A stretch of DNA of 64,000 nt. Origin: Fen-1362 sp049516395. GTDB lineage: Bacteria > Planctomycetota > Phycisphaerae > Sedimentisphaerales > Anaerobacaceae. A program made the translations under genes and the position numbers. The stretch is taken from NCBI GenBank assembly GCA_049516395.1, contig JBEKTD010000003.1:275794-339793 (forward strand), given 5' to 3'. The notes under the pieces were generated by a model that saw only the letters and a list, made by a program, of their open reading frames with translations, was not told the DNA's origin and did no database searches. Shown piece after piece: positions 39,198 through 47,593 of the stretch (its first letter is position 1; every line of letters begins with the position of its first letter).

Positions 39198-39677
39198 ATG
39201 AAAGAATTAGTTAAAATGGAAAACCTAGGGATAAGTGCTCAGCGAATGGCAGAATATGATGTCCTCTTTTTACCTGAGAATATCTTGTCTTATGAAAAGA
39301 AAGACGATTTGTTCGAGTCTCTGGAAACGACAGGTATTTACAAGGTCTTCAAAGCTAATCAGATTAAGTGTGCAAATGCTTCTGACCTTGGAATTGAGGT
39401 GTCTATACTCGAACGGCGAAGCAACGAATCATGGTTAGGAATAATTGCCTTAATTGGTCCATGTGTGATATCTATTCCCCTAAACATTTTAAGCTGTTAC
39501 ATTTATGATCGATGGCTTTCAAAAAAGAAACCAGCAGCTAAATCTATAGTTCATCTCACACTGATCGGCAATGACCCTGAGTTTAAATTCGACTACAGTG
39601 GCAATGCGAATGGCTTGGTTAAGATTCTAAAGGGATTGGCGGATAAAGAGGGCGGAAATAGTGGCAGATCAAAGTAA
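39198..39677 (+). CDS. Unknown protein with a central membrane segment
   Basis: 159 residues from ATG 39198, preceded by AAAGGAGAAAC; the frame begins at 39162 without a site. No family recognised. Soluble N-terminal part (~1-75), a hydrophobic segment SWLGIIALIGPCVISIPLNIL (~86-106), a basic patch (SKKKPAAK), then a short soluble C-terminus. Its stop lies 17 nt inside the next gene, so the two are coupled. Divergent from the restriction-type fusion with ~150 nt between. Confidence 0.7.
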   Translation: MKELVKMENLGISAQRMAEYDVLFLPENILSYEKKDDLFESLETTGIYKVFKANQIKCANASDLGIEVSILERRSNESWLGIIALIGPCVISIPLNILSCYIYDRWLSKKKPAAKSIVHLTLIGNDPEFKFDYSGNANGLVKILKGLADKEGGNSGRSK

Positions 39678-40380
39678 ATCCGAACTACCCGAGCTTACTA
39701 ATTTTGCGAACAATTGGCTTAATCCTTGGCTCCAAGCCATTGAGAAAAATGATTTCGCGAACGCTCAGAAGATTGCGGAAGTGGCCGTTCTTGAGCTGAA
39801 ATCCCTGTTGACCTGCTCAGAATCAGAATCCAGCGACAACCAAAAAAATACTATTCTTGTTTTAGCAATCGTTATAAGAGGTCTTTACGATTTTAGTAAA
39901 TTGAAATCATTAACTGCGAATGCCGACTGGCATACAAATAATCGGGTGATAGAAACTGTCTGGGGCTACTTATGGGATTGCAGGGAGAGAATTGAATTTG
40001 GTAGATTTTGCGTGAGTGGAACTTTAATTAATATCATTCAAAGTGAGTTAAATGAGATAGAGTTGTTTTACAAAAAAATGTTTGGTCCAGGCAAGTATTC
40101 AAGTCCGGAAATTTTGATAAAACGTGCAATATGCTCAATTTGCCAGAAAGAACTCCGCAAATGCGAGCACCGTCCTGGCGTAATATATTCTGGTAAAATA
40201 TGCTGCTGCATTCCCGAAGATAGTAAGATAAAGAGCATTTCCACAGTTGAAACTCCCAAAGACCCCCGATGCAGAATTTGGCCATGGAATTGTAATGGCA
40301 ATCGGGTTAAAAGTGCAATTATGACCACATTTCGAGTAGATGATTTCATGGAGAACGATAACTGGGTTGAGAAGAATTGA
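39661..40380 (+). CDS. Unknown protein with a cysteine-rich C-terminus
   Basis: 239 residues from GTG 39661 (GAGGGCGG is upstream), overlapping the previous gene. Mostly helical up to ~155; then CSICQKELRKCEH followed by ICCCIPEDS and later CRIWPWNC, a set of Cys/His residues that could bind zinc. No known family. With the membrane protein upstream it could be part of the adjacent restriction-like island, but that rests only on position. Confidence 0.7.
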   Translation: MADQSKSELPELTNFANNWLNPWLQAIEKNDFANAQKIAEVAVLELKSLLTCSESESSDNQKNTILVLAIVIRGLYDFSKLKSLTANADWHTNNRVIETVWGYLWDCRERIEFGRFCVSGTLINIIQSELNEIELFYKKMFGPGKYSSPEILIKRAICSICQKELRKCEHRPGVIYSGKICCCIPEDSKIKSISTVETPKDPRCRIWPWNCNGNRVKSAIMTTFRVDDFMENDNWVEKN

Positions 40381-40954
40381 TTAAGGTTGCATTTCGGCGA
40401 TTTTCCTTCCGGGCCGGGTTTCAAGACCTCAAAGGCAAGATTTATCAGCCGGAGGCGGGGAAATGTTAATTTAGGCAATTCAATCAAACGCTCGCACATA
40501 TGCCGAAAAAAATCCGGGAATTTTTGAAAAATTTTTTATTCCTTGCGGCAAAAGGACTTACCAATTTTCGGCCAAAAAATCGTGTTTTGTAAGTCCTTAA
40601 AATGCCCCAAAATTCACCCTATATATAGAGGGACGTCGTTCCTCTGTAGTAGCGCAGAAGCGCGCGCATTTCGCCCCAAGAGGGCAAGGCATCAGGAACA
40701 GAAGTTCCACACAGATTTCCGATTTTCGAATGTCGATTGCAGGATAAGGATTTAGAAAATGGATAAGGCAAGCAGTCTGGGGACGGGGGAATGGACGAAA
40801 CCCATTCGACGCACTTCGTTTGCTCAGGGCAGGCAGGCAAACTGGGTCCCCTGTTCTTAATCAAGAAGCAACACTCGGGGAGAGCCAGGCGGATGAGGAT
40901 GTAACTGGATTCCCGCTTGCGCGGGAATGACAGTAATCTTTTGGAGAAACGATA
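40381..40954. other. Intergenic with repeats
   Basis: No gene. Contains a GAGGGACGTCGTTCCTC hairpin (40628-40644) next to TATATATA, a TTCGAC/TTGCTCAGGGCAGGCAG repeat (40805-40836) also found inside the AAA gene at 41195-41219, and the palindromic repeat at 40904-40932. Confidence 0.5.
40904..40932. repeat. REP-like palindromic repeat, copy 1
   Basis: 29 bases containing ATTCCCGCTTGCGCGGGAAT, a hairpin, identical to 49647-49675. Confidence 0.8.
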
Positions 40955-42193
40955 ATGGAAGCGGTAAGTGAATGGGTGAAAAGGGCAGAAATAGTTTCGT
41001 TAGACAAGGTTACGCCATTAGAGATTGACTGGTTGTGGCCTAACCGTGTGCCGATGGGAATGCTAACGCTCATCGCAGGTGACCCGGGAGTAGGCAAAAG
41101 CTTTCTGACACTGTATATGGCGGCAACGGTTTCAAGGGGAGGAGAATGGCCGGGTGGTGAACAGAGGACAGAAGACGGAGGACAGAGGACAGCCCTTCGA
41201 CCTTGCTCAGGGCAGGCAGACAGTGGACAGAGGACAGAATTGGATCCCCGGCAGAAGACCAAAGAAGCTAACACCGAGGACCTACGCTGCGCTACGGCAG
41301 GGTCGGTGATAATTTTAAATAATGAGGATTCGGCGGAGAAGGTGATATGTCCGCGATTGGCGGCGTTAAACGCGGACCTGTCCAAGATAAAGACGATTCC
41401 TTTCGTATGGCACAGGGACAAAAACGGCAATCAATTCACCAACTATTTCAATATCATAACAGACCTGTTCGAGCTTGAGACGACAATCAGCGAAAACCCG
41501 GACACAAAGCTCATCATCCTCGACCCATTGAGCGGATTTTTCGGATGCCTCGATACGCACAATGATTCATACGTCCGCGCTATTTTGACGCCGATAGTTG
41601 CGCTTGCGGGCAAATACAACGTCGCAATCGTAGGCGTGATGCACCTTAATAAAGGCAGCTCAACCAAGGCGCTTTATCGAACGATGGGTTCATTAGCTTT
41701 TCCGGCGGCGGCACGGACGGTGTGGCTTGTAAGCAAAATACCCAACAGCCCGGACGACCCGAGACGGCTGTTTATACCGGCAAAGCACAATATATTAGAG
41801 AAGCCGACGACTTTGGCGTTCGAGATTAAAGATAACCGAATTGTTTTTGAAAAGGAGGCCGTGGATATTCCGGCTGAGGCGGTATTATCATCGAAAAGCA
41901 ATATTGAAGCTCCTGAACGGAACCGCGCTATCGAATGGCTAAAGAAACTACTGGCGGACGGGAAAGAAATGCCTGCCAAGGAAATAGCAAAGATGGCAGC
42001 GGCGGAAGGTTTTACGGAAAAGACACTAAGAAACGCGAGAGAGGAAATAGAAATCAAATGTTTCCCTGAGTACGATGAGCAAGGCAACAAATTCTGGTGC
42101 TGGAAATTAAACGAGCCGATGAAGATACCCGGCATGGCTGAAATGCTTAGAAAGACACGCAAACAATTGGAAAAAATGCAAAAGTCCAAGTAG
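40955..42193 (+). CDS. RepA-like AAA ATPase with in-frame repeat insertion
   Basis: 412 residues; GGAGAAAC precedes ATG 40955. A RecA-fold AAA_25/RepA-type ATPase: Walker A GDPGVGKS (42-49), Walker B KLIILDPLSGF, sensor GVMHLNKGS, then AFPAAARTVW and a C-terminal winged-helix-like part ending EEIEIKCFPEYDEQGNKFW. Such proteins act in plasmid or phage replication or as DNA primase helpers. Between the Walker A helix and the following strand, residues ~69-115 are low-complexity (GEQRTEDGGQRT etc.) where relatives have a short loop; the DNA there is a repeat. Confidence 0.8.
   Translation: MEAVSEWVKRAEIVSLDKVTPLEIDWLWPNRVPMGMLTLIAGDPGVGKSFLTLYMAATVSRGGEWPGGEQRTEDGGQRTALRPCSGQADSGQRTELDPRQKTKEANTEDLRCATAGSVIILNNEDSAEKVICPRLAALNADLSKIKTIPFVWHRDKNGNQFTNYFNIITDLFELETTISENPDTKLIILDPLSGFFGCLDTHNDSYVRAILTPIVALAGKYNVAIVGVMHLNKGSSTKALYRTMGSLAFPAAARTVWLVSKIPNSPDDPRRLFIPAKHNILEKPTTLAFEIKDNRIVFEKEAVDIPAEAVLSSKSNIEAPERNRAIEWLKKLLADGKEMPAKEIAKMAAAEGFTEKTLRNAREEIEIKCFPEYDEQGNKFWCWKLNEPMKIPGMAEMLRKTRKQLEKMQKSK
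41159..41299 (+). repeat. Repeat-derived insertion inside the AAA gene
   Basis: Runs of GAGGACAGA-like units, then the TTCGAC/TTGCTCAGGGCAGGCAG repeat shared with 40805-40836, then ACAGAGGACAGA again. The length keeps the frame open and the conserved protein sequence resumes after ~47 codons. Confidence 0.65.
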
Positions 42194-42257
42194 GCATCCT
42201 CCTTCGCTAAGAGCTATGGAGGACCCCTGCCTACTACATGCTGGGGCAGGCAGGTTG

Positions 42258-44843
42258 CTACGGGAGAAAACACATAACCTGCTGGCTGATGACGTCGCCG
42301 ACGATGCGGGCGGGGGAATTGGCGAGGTCGATTACCTTTATCACGTCGGCGTATTTGGCTTTGTCGGGCAGCAGCGAGGCAAGCTGATTCGGCTGGGCGG
42401 CAAACCATTTCTCGTTGAAGGCAAAGCCCTTGTGGGAAGGGAAAATAGCTACATAAAAAATGTCGGTTTCGACGAGGTCCTGGAAGAAGTGTGTTCCGAA
42501 AGATAAGTCGGGAACAAGATTTGTTCCTTCGCAGGCCAGCTCGCCCAATACAGTAACGTTGTTGATTTCCGAGAAGCTCACAGGCACGCCCAGTGATGGT
42601 GTGGTAGTGCCCCATCGGCCGGGGCCTAACATGAGCAGGCCCGTGTCGTCTTTATTGGAGATTTGTTTATTCAGTGCGCCGATGGCACGGGCGATGTCAT
42701 ATTTTTGCTGGTTGGGAACAGCTTCGTATTGTTTCGGGTCAACAAAAATAACGCGTTTGATGTCGGCAGAGATGGAGCCGCCCATAAAATATCCGTGGCA
42801 TAGAAACAGCAGCTTTTCCGCTTTTACGTCCGTAGGAATCGAGACGGCTGCGCGTCGGCCCTTGGTTTGCAGGGGCCTGCACTGGAGCAGGTTTATCATC
42901 AGCTTGTCTTCTTTTGTGAAGTTGACCGTGAATTCGACATCGACAGGATAATGGTAGCTGGTTTCGAGGCGTTTGAGAATTTTTTGCATACAGGAGACAA
43001 AATCGGTTTCCTTGAGGAGCTTTTCAAAGGTTACAAGCCAGTATTCCTTTTGCGGCATCCGAAGCGATTTTGCCTTTTCGGACATTTCGTGGTCGGGCGA
43101 GGCGACAAGGTCGATTTTCAGGTCAATTTTTTTGCTCAGAAGCTCCTGGATTGGCACTGACGTAAGGCAGTTGTTCTGGATGTCGAGCAGGTCAACGTAA
43201 TGCTGCGAGAATCTTCGGATATCATCCATATCAGCCAAAGGACGCAGCAGCGGGGCGTCGAGAGCGATTGTTTGCGGATAATCGTCTTCGACTCTTCCAA
43301 CGGCGCGGGTTCCTAAGCCCAGGACCAATCGCACCATGCCCGCTTTGGGGTCGAGGTCCGGGTTCCAGACGAAGGTGTTATAGGAAAGCGCGACGCCCGC
43401 CAAATCCGGGAAAAAGTAGTTGTCGCGGTATGAGCCGGAGACACGCTGGACGAGCAGCGCCATTTGTTCATCCTGCTGGTCGAGTCCTCTTTGAAGCCGA
43501 TATACAAGCGCGTCGTCGCCCATAGTGCTCGCGTAAACCTCGCGCACGGCGTTCTCGAACTGGGCGAGACGCTGTTCGGGGCTTCCTTGGTTTGTGCAGA
43601 ACAAGCTTTCGTATTTCCCGGCGAACGCGTTGCCGAAGGCGTCTTCGAGCAGGCTGCTTGAGCGGACAATGATGGGCGACTGGCCGAAGTATTCTATCAT
43701 TTGTTGGAACTGCTCTCGCACCTGGTCGGGGAATTTGCCTTTGAGTAGTCGGTCTCTTATTTCAGGGGCGACTTTGAAATAACCCTCTTTGGTTTTTTGC
43801 TCCATAAGGAGCTTCCAGCAGTCGTTTTCGACGATGTAGGTGTAGAAAACGTCGGAGCCGACGTAGAATGAATCGTGCGTTTCGAGATGGCCCGCCAATC
43901 CGAGCGAATGGTCGGATGAGACGATGTTGTTTGCGAGCAGCATACCAACTGCTTTTCCGCCTATGAAGCCGGTGCCGATTAGACGCTCTTCGATATTAAT
44001 AAGGTCGTTTAAGGAAAAATGCTTCTGGGCAAGAGCGAGAATCCTTTTTTCTTTACCGATTATTACCCTGCATAGCCGGTCGAGGGTTTGCTTTTTGTCC
44101 AGAATTGCTGTTTCAGGAAGTTCAGCAACTTCCCTGGCTCTTATGAAAAGGCGGTCCCAGTAATCGAGCGTTCTTTCGGCGGATTCGATACCCTGTTCGG
44201 ATATTCGGGAAAACAGCCGGCTGGCGTCAACGCTGCTGGTTATCGGCACAAATTTATCTTCCTGCTGCAAATGTGGAAGAAACATTGTGGGGGAGTATCG
44301 TTTCCAAACCTTCAGCGGATGGATATAAAAGCGGTCTTCGAGGTTATACAGGTCGAGGAGAAGCTGCGTTGTTTCGCGGATTCTGGCGATGGTTTTGAAT
44401 GAGTGGTTATTCCGCAACAGCGCAAAATAGGCGATAGTGTCAAGCTCGAAGAGATACGGGCAGGTAATCATAAAGAAGTTACCAATCATCAGGTCGGTTG
44501 CCCATGCGTTTAGCAGGTCGGAGAGACAGTCAAAGACGTAATGAGCGCCAATGCCCTGTTCGGAAATGATGCTGTGGACCTGTGCGGAAAATAATTCGAA
44601 GCCGCTATGTGCGTCGAGATTGAAAATCTGAATGCCCGGCGCCGGCTTAAGAAGCGGCTCATGGCTGGCGAATCGCATATAGATTACCTTGTGGCCATTG
44701 GCGATGGCGGTTTTTACATAGGGGTTTACGAAGGCGGCGAAATCCTCGATGCTGTCAACCTGCCAGACGACGTTATCGCCTTTGCGAAGCTGGTTAAGTA
44801 TGGCGTCGAGACCTGTCAGACCAGTGCTAACCTGTTCGGGCAT
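42258..44843 (-). CDS. PEP/pyruvate-binding protein with N-terminal KaiC-like domain
   Basis: 861 residues from ATG 44843 (AAAGGACGG upstream); the frame reaches 44906 with no site. Residues 1-~230 resemble a KaiC/RecA-type domain (STGLTGLDAILNQLRKGDNV, then HKVIYMRFAS) but the P-loop lysine is lost. Residues ~300-700 are the nucleotide-binding domain of PEP synthase and pyruvate phosphate dikinase: IGGKAVGMLLANNI, IIVRSSSLLEDAFGNAFAGKY, then INLLQCRPLQ. The swivelling phosphohistidine domain and the PEP-binding barrel are not recognisable; the last ~170 residues (GPGRWGTTTPSLGVPVSF) are a separate conserved region. Function unknown, perhaps regulation of carbon metabolism. Divergent from a LysR gene. 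Confidence 0.82.
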   Translation of the reverse strand: MPEQVSTGLTGLDAILNQLRKGDNVVWQVDSIEDFAAFVNPYVKTAIANGHKVIYMRFASHEPLLKPAPGIQIFNLDAHSGFELFSAQVHSIISEQGIGAHYVFDCLSDLLNAWATDLMIGNFFMITCPYLFELDTIAYFALLRNNHSFKTIARIRETTQLLLDLYNLEDRFYIHPLKVWKRYSPTMFLPHLQQEDKFVPITSSVDASRLFSRISEQGIESAERTLDYWDRLFIRAREVAELPETAILDKKQTLDRLCRVIIGKEKRILALAQKHFSLNDLINIEERLIGTGFIGGKAVGMLLANNIVSSDHSLGLAGHLETHDSFYVGSDVFYTYIVENDCWKLLMEQKTKEGYFKVAPEIRDRLLKGKFPDQVREQFQQMIEYFGQSPIIVRSSSLLEDAFGNAFAGKYESLFCTNQGSPEQRLAQFENAVREVYASTMGDDALVYRLQRGLDQQDEQMALLVQRVSGSYRDNYFFPDLAGVALSYNTFVWNPDLDPKAGMVRLVLGLGTRAVGRVEDDYPQTIALDAPLLRPLADMDDIRRFSQHYVDLLDIQNNCLTSVPIQELLSKKIDLKIDLVASPDHEMSEKAKSLRMPQKEYWLVTFEKLLKETDFVSCMQKILKRLETSYHYPVDVEFTVNFTKEDKLMINLLQCRPLQTKGRRAAVSIPTDVKAEKLLFLCHGYFMGGSISADIKRVIFVDPKQYEAVPNQQKYDIARAIGALNKQISNKDDTGLLMLGPGRWGTTTPSLGVPVSFSEINNVTVLGELACEGTNLVPDLSFGTHFFQDLVETDIFYVAIFPSHKGFAFNEKWFAAQPNQLASLLPDKAKYADVIKVIDLANSPARIVGDVISQQVMCFLP

Positions 44844-44990
44844 AAGTCCGTCCTTTCCGGCTTTTTGGGTTGCTTGTTCGCAATCCCGGATTTTGACAAG
44901 TTGCATCTGGGCGAAAGCCGGGATTGCCTTTTATCAGGCAATTGTTAAAATAAGAAAAACTTATGCAATTGCCTGCGATTAAACTTATAG

Positions 44991-45009
44991 TAGTATAAGG
45001 ATAATACTA
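44991..45009. promoter_or_regulatory. Candidate LysR-type operator
   Basis: TAGTAT (44991-44996) and ATACTA (45004-45009) form a perfect inverted repeat around 7 bases, midway between the LysR gene and the divergent KaiC-like/PEP-binding gene. Confidence 0.55.
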
Positions 45010-45069
45010 ACTGCCGGCAAGACAAGTGCAAGATTGTTTGTTTAATATGGTTCATCAAGGGGACTTATA

Positions 45070-45951
45070 ATGCACATAGAAACGTTGAGGATGTTTTGCG
45101 ATTTGGCGACGCTGCGGAGTTTTTCGAAGACGGCGGATAAGCATATGGTGAGTCAGTCGGCGGTTTCGCAGCAGGTTGCTCAGCTTGAAATCGAGCACAA
45201 GTGCCAGTTGCTTAACCGGCAGAAAAGACCTTTGGAGTTAACTGCCGCCGGAGAGCTTTTCTACCGCGCCGCAAGAGATATGGTTGACAGGTACGACCAG
45301 CTCAACAGCGAGATGAACTCACTCAAGTCGGCAGCCCATAGCAGGATAAACGTCGGAGCGATTTACAGTATCGGGATGCATTCACTGCCTGAGTATATCA
45401 AAAGATTTATGGTCAAAAGGCCCAGCGTCAACGTCCACGTGGCGTACTTTATCTCGGAAAAAATTTATGAGCTGGTGCTGGCGGGCGAGCTTGATATCGG
45501 TCTTGTAGCGGTGCCGAGAAGGGACAAACGTCTGGAGGTTTACGAGTTCGAGGATGAGCCGTTGGTCCTGGCGTGCAGTGCGAAACATCCGCTGGCAAAG
45601 CAGTCGCAGATTGATATTCATAAATTGCAGCTTGAGCGGTTTATCGGTTTTGAGGAGGGAGTGCCCACGCGGGATTGGATTGACGGAATTTTCCAGCGTT
45701 ATAACGTAGTCATAATGCCCGCGATGGAGTTCGACAATATCGAGACGGTCAAAAGGGCGGTCGAAATCAACTCGGGCGTCAGTATTCTTCCCCGCACCGC
45801 GTTATCGCAGGAGCTTGCGGCGGGCACCATAAAGGCCATTGAGTTTTCAAACGAGAGATTTGTGCGCCCCACAGGGATTCTTGTTCGCAAAGACCGTGTC
45901 ATAAGCCAGGAAACGCGATACCTCATAGAGCTTCTTCGCGGAAAATCTTAA
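45070..45951 (+). CDS. LysR-family transcriptional regulator
   Basis: 293 residues, AAGGGGAC before ATG 45070. N-terminal winged helix-turn-helix (LRMFCDLATLRSFSKTADKH then SQSAVSQQVAQLEIE), then the effector domain (INVGAIYSIGMHSLPEYI, ELDIGLVAVPRR, EPLVLACSAKHPLA, SILPRTALSQE). Closest in pattern to CysB-type regulators. It probably controls the divergent gene through the palindrome in between; ligand unknown. Confidence 0.92.
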   Translation: MHIETLRMFCDLATLRSFSKTADKHMVSQSAVSQQVAQLEIEHKCQLLNRQKRPLELTAAGELFYRAARDMVDRYDQLNSEMNSLKSAAHSRINVGAIYSIGMHSLPEYIKRFMVKRPSVNVHVAYFISEKIYELVLAGELDIGLVAVPRRDKRLEVYEFEDEPLVLACSAKHPLAKQSQIDIHKLQLERFIGFEEGVPTRDWIDGIFQRYNVVIMPAMEFDNIETVKRAVEINSGVSILPRTALSQELAAGTIKAIEFSNERFVRPTGILVRKDRVISQETRYLIELLRGKS

Positions 45952-45953
45952 TC

Positions 45954-45992
45954 CGTGGCTCGTGACTAGGGACTCGTGGCTCGTAATCCGCG
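45954..45992. repeat. Flanking repeat of the four-helix-bundle gene, left
   Basis: GTGGCTCGTGACTAGGGACT and CGTGGCTCGTAATCCGCG; inverted relative to 46383-46415 and similar to 60842-60866. Confidence 0.7.
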
Positions 45993-46025
45993 AACCTTAA
46001 CTCGCTACTTTTACAGGAAGTAAAA

Positions 46026-46382
46026 ATGAGAGTTAAAGATTATAAAGACCTGAAGGTTTGGCAAAAAGGTATTGAAATAGTTGATAAGGTATATACACTG
46101 ACGGCCAAATTCCCACGCGAGGAGTTATATGGATTGGCACAGCAAATGCGAAAGGCCTCCGTATCAATTCCATCTAATATCGCTGAGGGATTTATGAGAG
46201 GTCATACTAATGAGTACAGGCAGTTTCTTCGTATATCACTTGGTTCCTGCGCCGAATTGGAAACTCAGTCGATAATCGCAAACAGAAGGAAATATATAAC
46301 ACAACAGGAATTGGATGATTTGTCGGAAGATTTAAACCACGAAAGTCGAATGCTTATGAATCTTATTAAAAGCTTGGAGTAA
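46026..46382 (+). CDS. Four-helix-bundle protein (23S rRNA intervening-sequence type)
   Basis: 118 residues; AGGAAGTAAAA precedes ATG 46026. Characteristic pattern: DYKDLKVWQKGIEIVDKVY, FPREELYGLAQQMRKASVSI, PSNIAEGFMRGHTNEYRQF, LGSCAELETQ. This family (TIGR02436, 'four helix bundle protein') is common in planctomycetes and other bacteria, is sometimes found inside rRNA genes, and has unknown function. Here it is flanked on both sides by inverted copies of a repeat, suggesting it moves as a unit. Confidence 0.92.
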   Translation: MRVKDYKDLKVWQKGIEIVDKVYTLTAKFPREELYGLAQQMRKASVSIPSNIAEGFMRGHTNEYRQFLRISLGSCAELETQSIIANRRKYITQQELDDLSEDLNHESRMLMNLIKSLE

Positions 46383-46415
46383 CGAACGAGTCACTAGTCA
46401 CGAGCGACGAGCGAC
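46383..46415. repeat. Flanking repeat of the four-helix-bundle gene, right
   Basis: ACGAGTCACTAGTCACGAGC then GACGAGCGAC: the complement of the TCGTGACT/GTCGCTCG units seen at 45954-45992 and 60842-60866. Confidence 0.7.
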
Positions 46416-46427
46416 AAAATTCCAAAT

Positions 46428-47060
46428 ATGCGTATAAAAGCAATAATTTTTGACCTCGACGGAACGATAACACAGCCGTTTTTTGATTTTGACGCGATTC
46501 GCAGAGAGATGGGGTATCCGCCTGACGCGGGGCCGATTCTGGAACTGATGGAAAAGATGACGGCGGGCGAGCGTGATGAAGCGGAAAGGATTTTGCTGGC
46601 TCACGAGGAAAAGGCGGTTGCTGAATCGACATTGAACCCCGGCGCAAAAGAGACGCTTGAAGAATTGCGCAGGAGAGGGATTCTCATAGGCATATTGACC
46701 CGCAACAAAAAAGAAAATGCTGTGGCGGTTGGCGACAAGCACGGATTACAATTCGACGCGGTTGTTGGCAGGGAGGAAGGGCCGGTAAAGCCCGATGCCT
46801 TTGGCGTTTTGTATCTTTGCAAGCGGTTTGGGATAAAGCCGCAGGAGTCGCTTGTTGTCGGCGATTATCTTTTCGATTTGCTTTGTGCCAGGGCAGCGAA
46901 AGCGATTCCTGTGCTCTTGAAAAATCATCACAAGGCCGACGAATTTGCTAAGCACGCCGATTTTGTTATTGAAAATATCGCAGATTTACTCAAGATTATC
47001 GACGGAAAGAAAGAAAACTCACCGCCGAGTTCGCGGAGAACGCTGAGAAAAAATGGATAA
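46428..47060 (+). CDS. HAD-superfamily hydrolase, phosphoglycolate-phosphatase-like
   Basis: 210 residues. Motif I IIFDLDGTITQPF, a helical cap (~20-75), motif II GILTRNKKENA, motif III near VKPDAFG, motif IV VVGDYLFDLLCA. A phosphatase for a small phosphorylated metabolite; cap type resembles Gph/PGP. No good Shine-Dalgarno site. The last ~16 residues (KENSPPSSRRTLRKNG) are encoded by a dispersed repeat (47019-47050), so the original C-terminus was probably shorter. Confidence 0.85.
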   Translation: MRIKAIIFDLDGTITQPFFDFDAIRREMGYPPDAGPILELMEKMTAGERDEAERILLAHEEKAVAESTLNPGAKETLEELRRRGILIGILTRNKKENAVAVGDKHGLQFDAVVGREEGPVKPDAFGVLYLCKRFGIKPQESLVVGDYLFDLLCARAAKAIPVLLKNHHKADEFAKHADFVIENIADLLKIIDGKKENSPPSSRRTLRKNG

Positions 47061-47117
47061 AAATTTATTCTTGAATAATTGTGAGCTGTCCCCCCTTTTT
47101 TTAAAAAGGTGAGATGA

Positions 47118-47450
47118 ATGCCAAAGCTTAGATTCTATCACGTTAGGACGTTGTTTTGGGCATATTTTGTATGGGCAGTTCTGTTGCTATTATATGCTTA
47201 CCTGCTGTGTATCGCTGCCCATAAATCCATTATAAATCTTTCATGGATATGGATATATTTACATGCCGTACCTTTGATATATTTACCAGATATGCGGCGT
47301 ATAAGTATGAGTATTCCTGTTGTGTTTGCGGCCATATTCTCTATTGTTGTAGGGCTTTTAATAAACAAATGGTGGGCAAATATTCTGATAGTTATAGGTG
47401 TGAGTTGCTGGTTTTTTTTGGCAATGTGTATTAGTGGGCTTTGGGTGTAG
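47118..47450 (+). CDS. Small membrane protein, unknown
   Basis: 110 residues; AGGTGAG lies just before ATG 47118. Three or four hydrophobic stretches: LFWAYFVWAVLLLLYAYLLC, INLSWIWIYLHAVPLIYL, IPVVFAAIFSIVVGLLI and ANILIVIGVSCWFFLAMCIS. No family recognised and no conserved charged motif. Between the HAD hydrolase and Fic genes. Confidence 0.55.
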   Translation: MPKLRFYHVRTLFWAYFVWAVLLLLYAYLLCIAAHKSIINLSWIWIYLHAVPLIYLPDMRRISMSIPVVFAAIFSIVVGLLINKWWANILIVIGVSCWFFLAMCISGLWV

Positions 47451-47593
47451 CTGTTTTTGAGAACGGTAGGGGAAAAGGGGGACAGGTAGCAATTTTTAAT
47501 TGACAAAAGTTCGTTGGGGGAGGGTAATACTGTTTATAATGTAAAGGAATTTGCCGCGGAGTTCGCGGAGACCGAAGAGGACACCGAGAAAAG

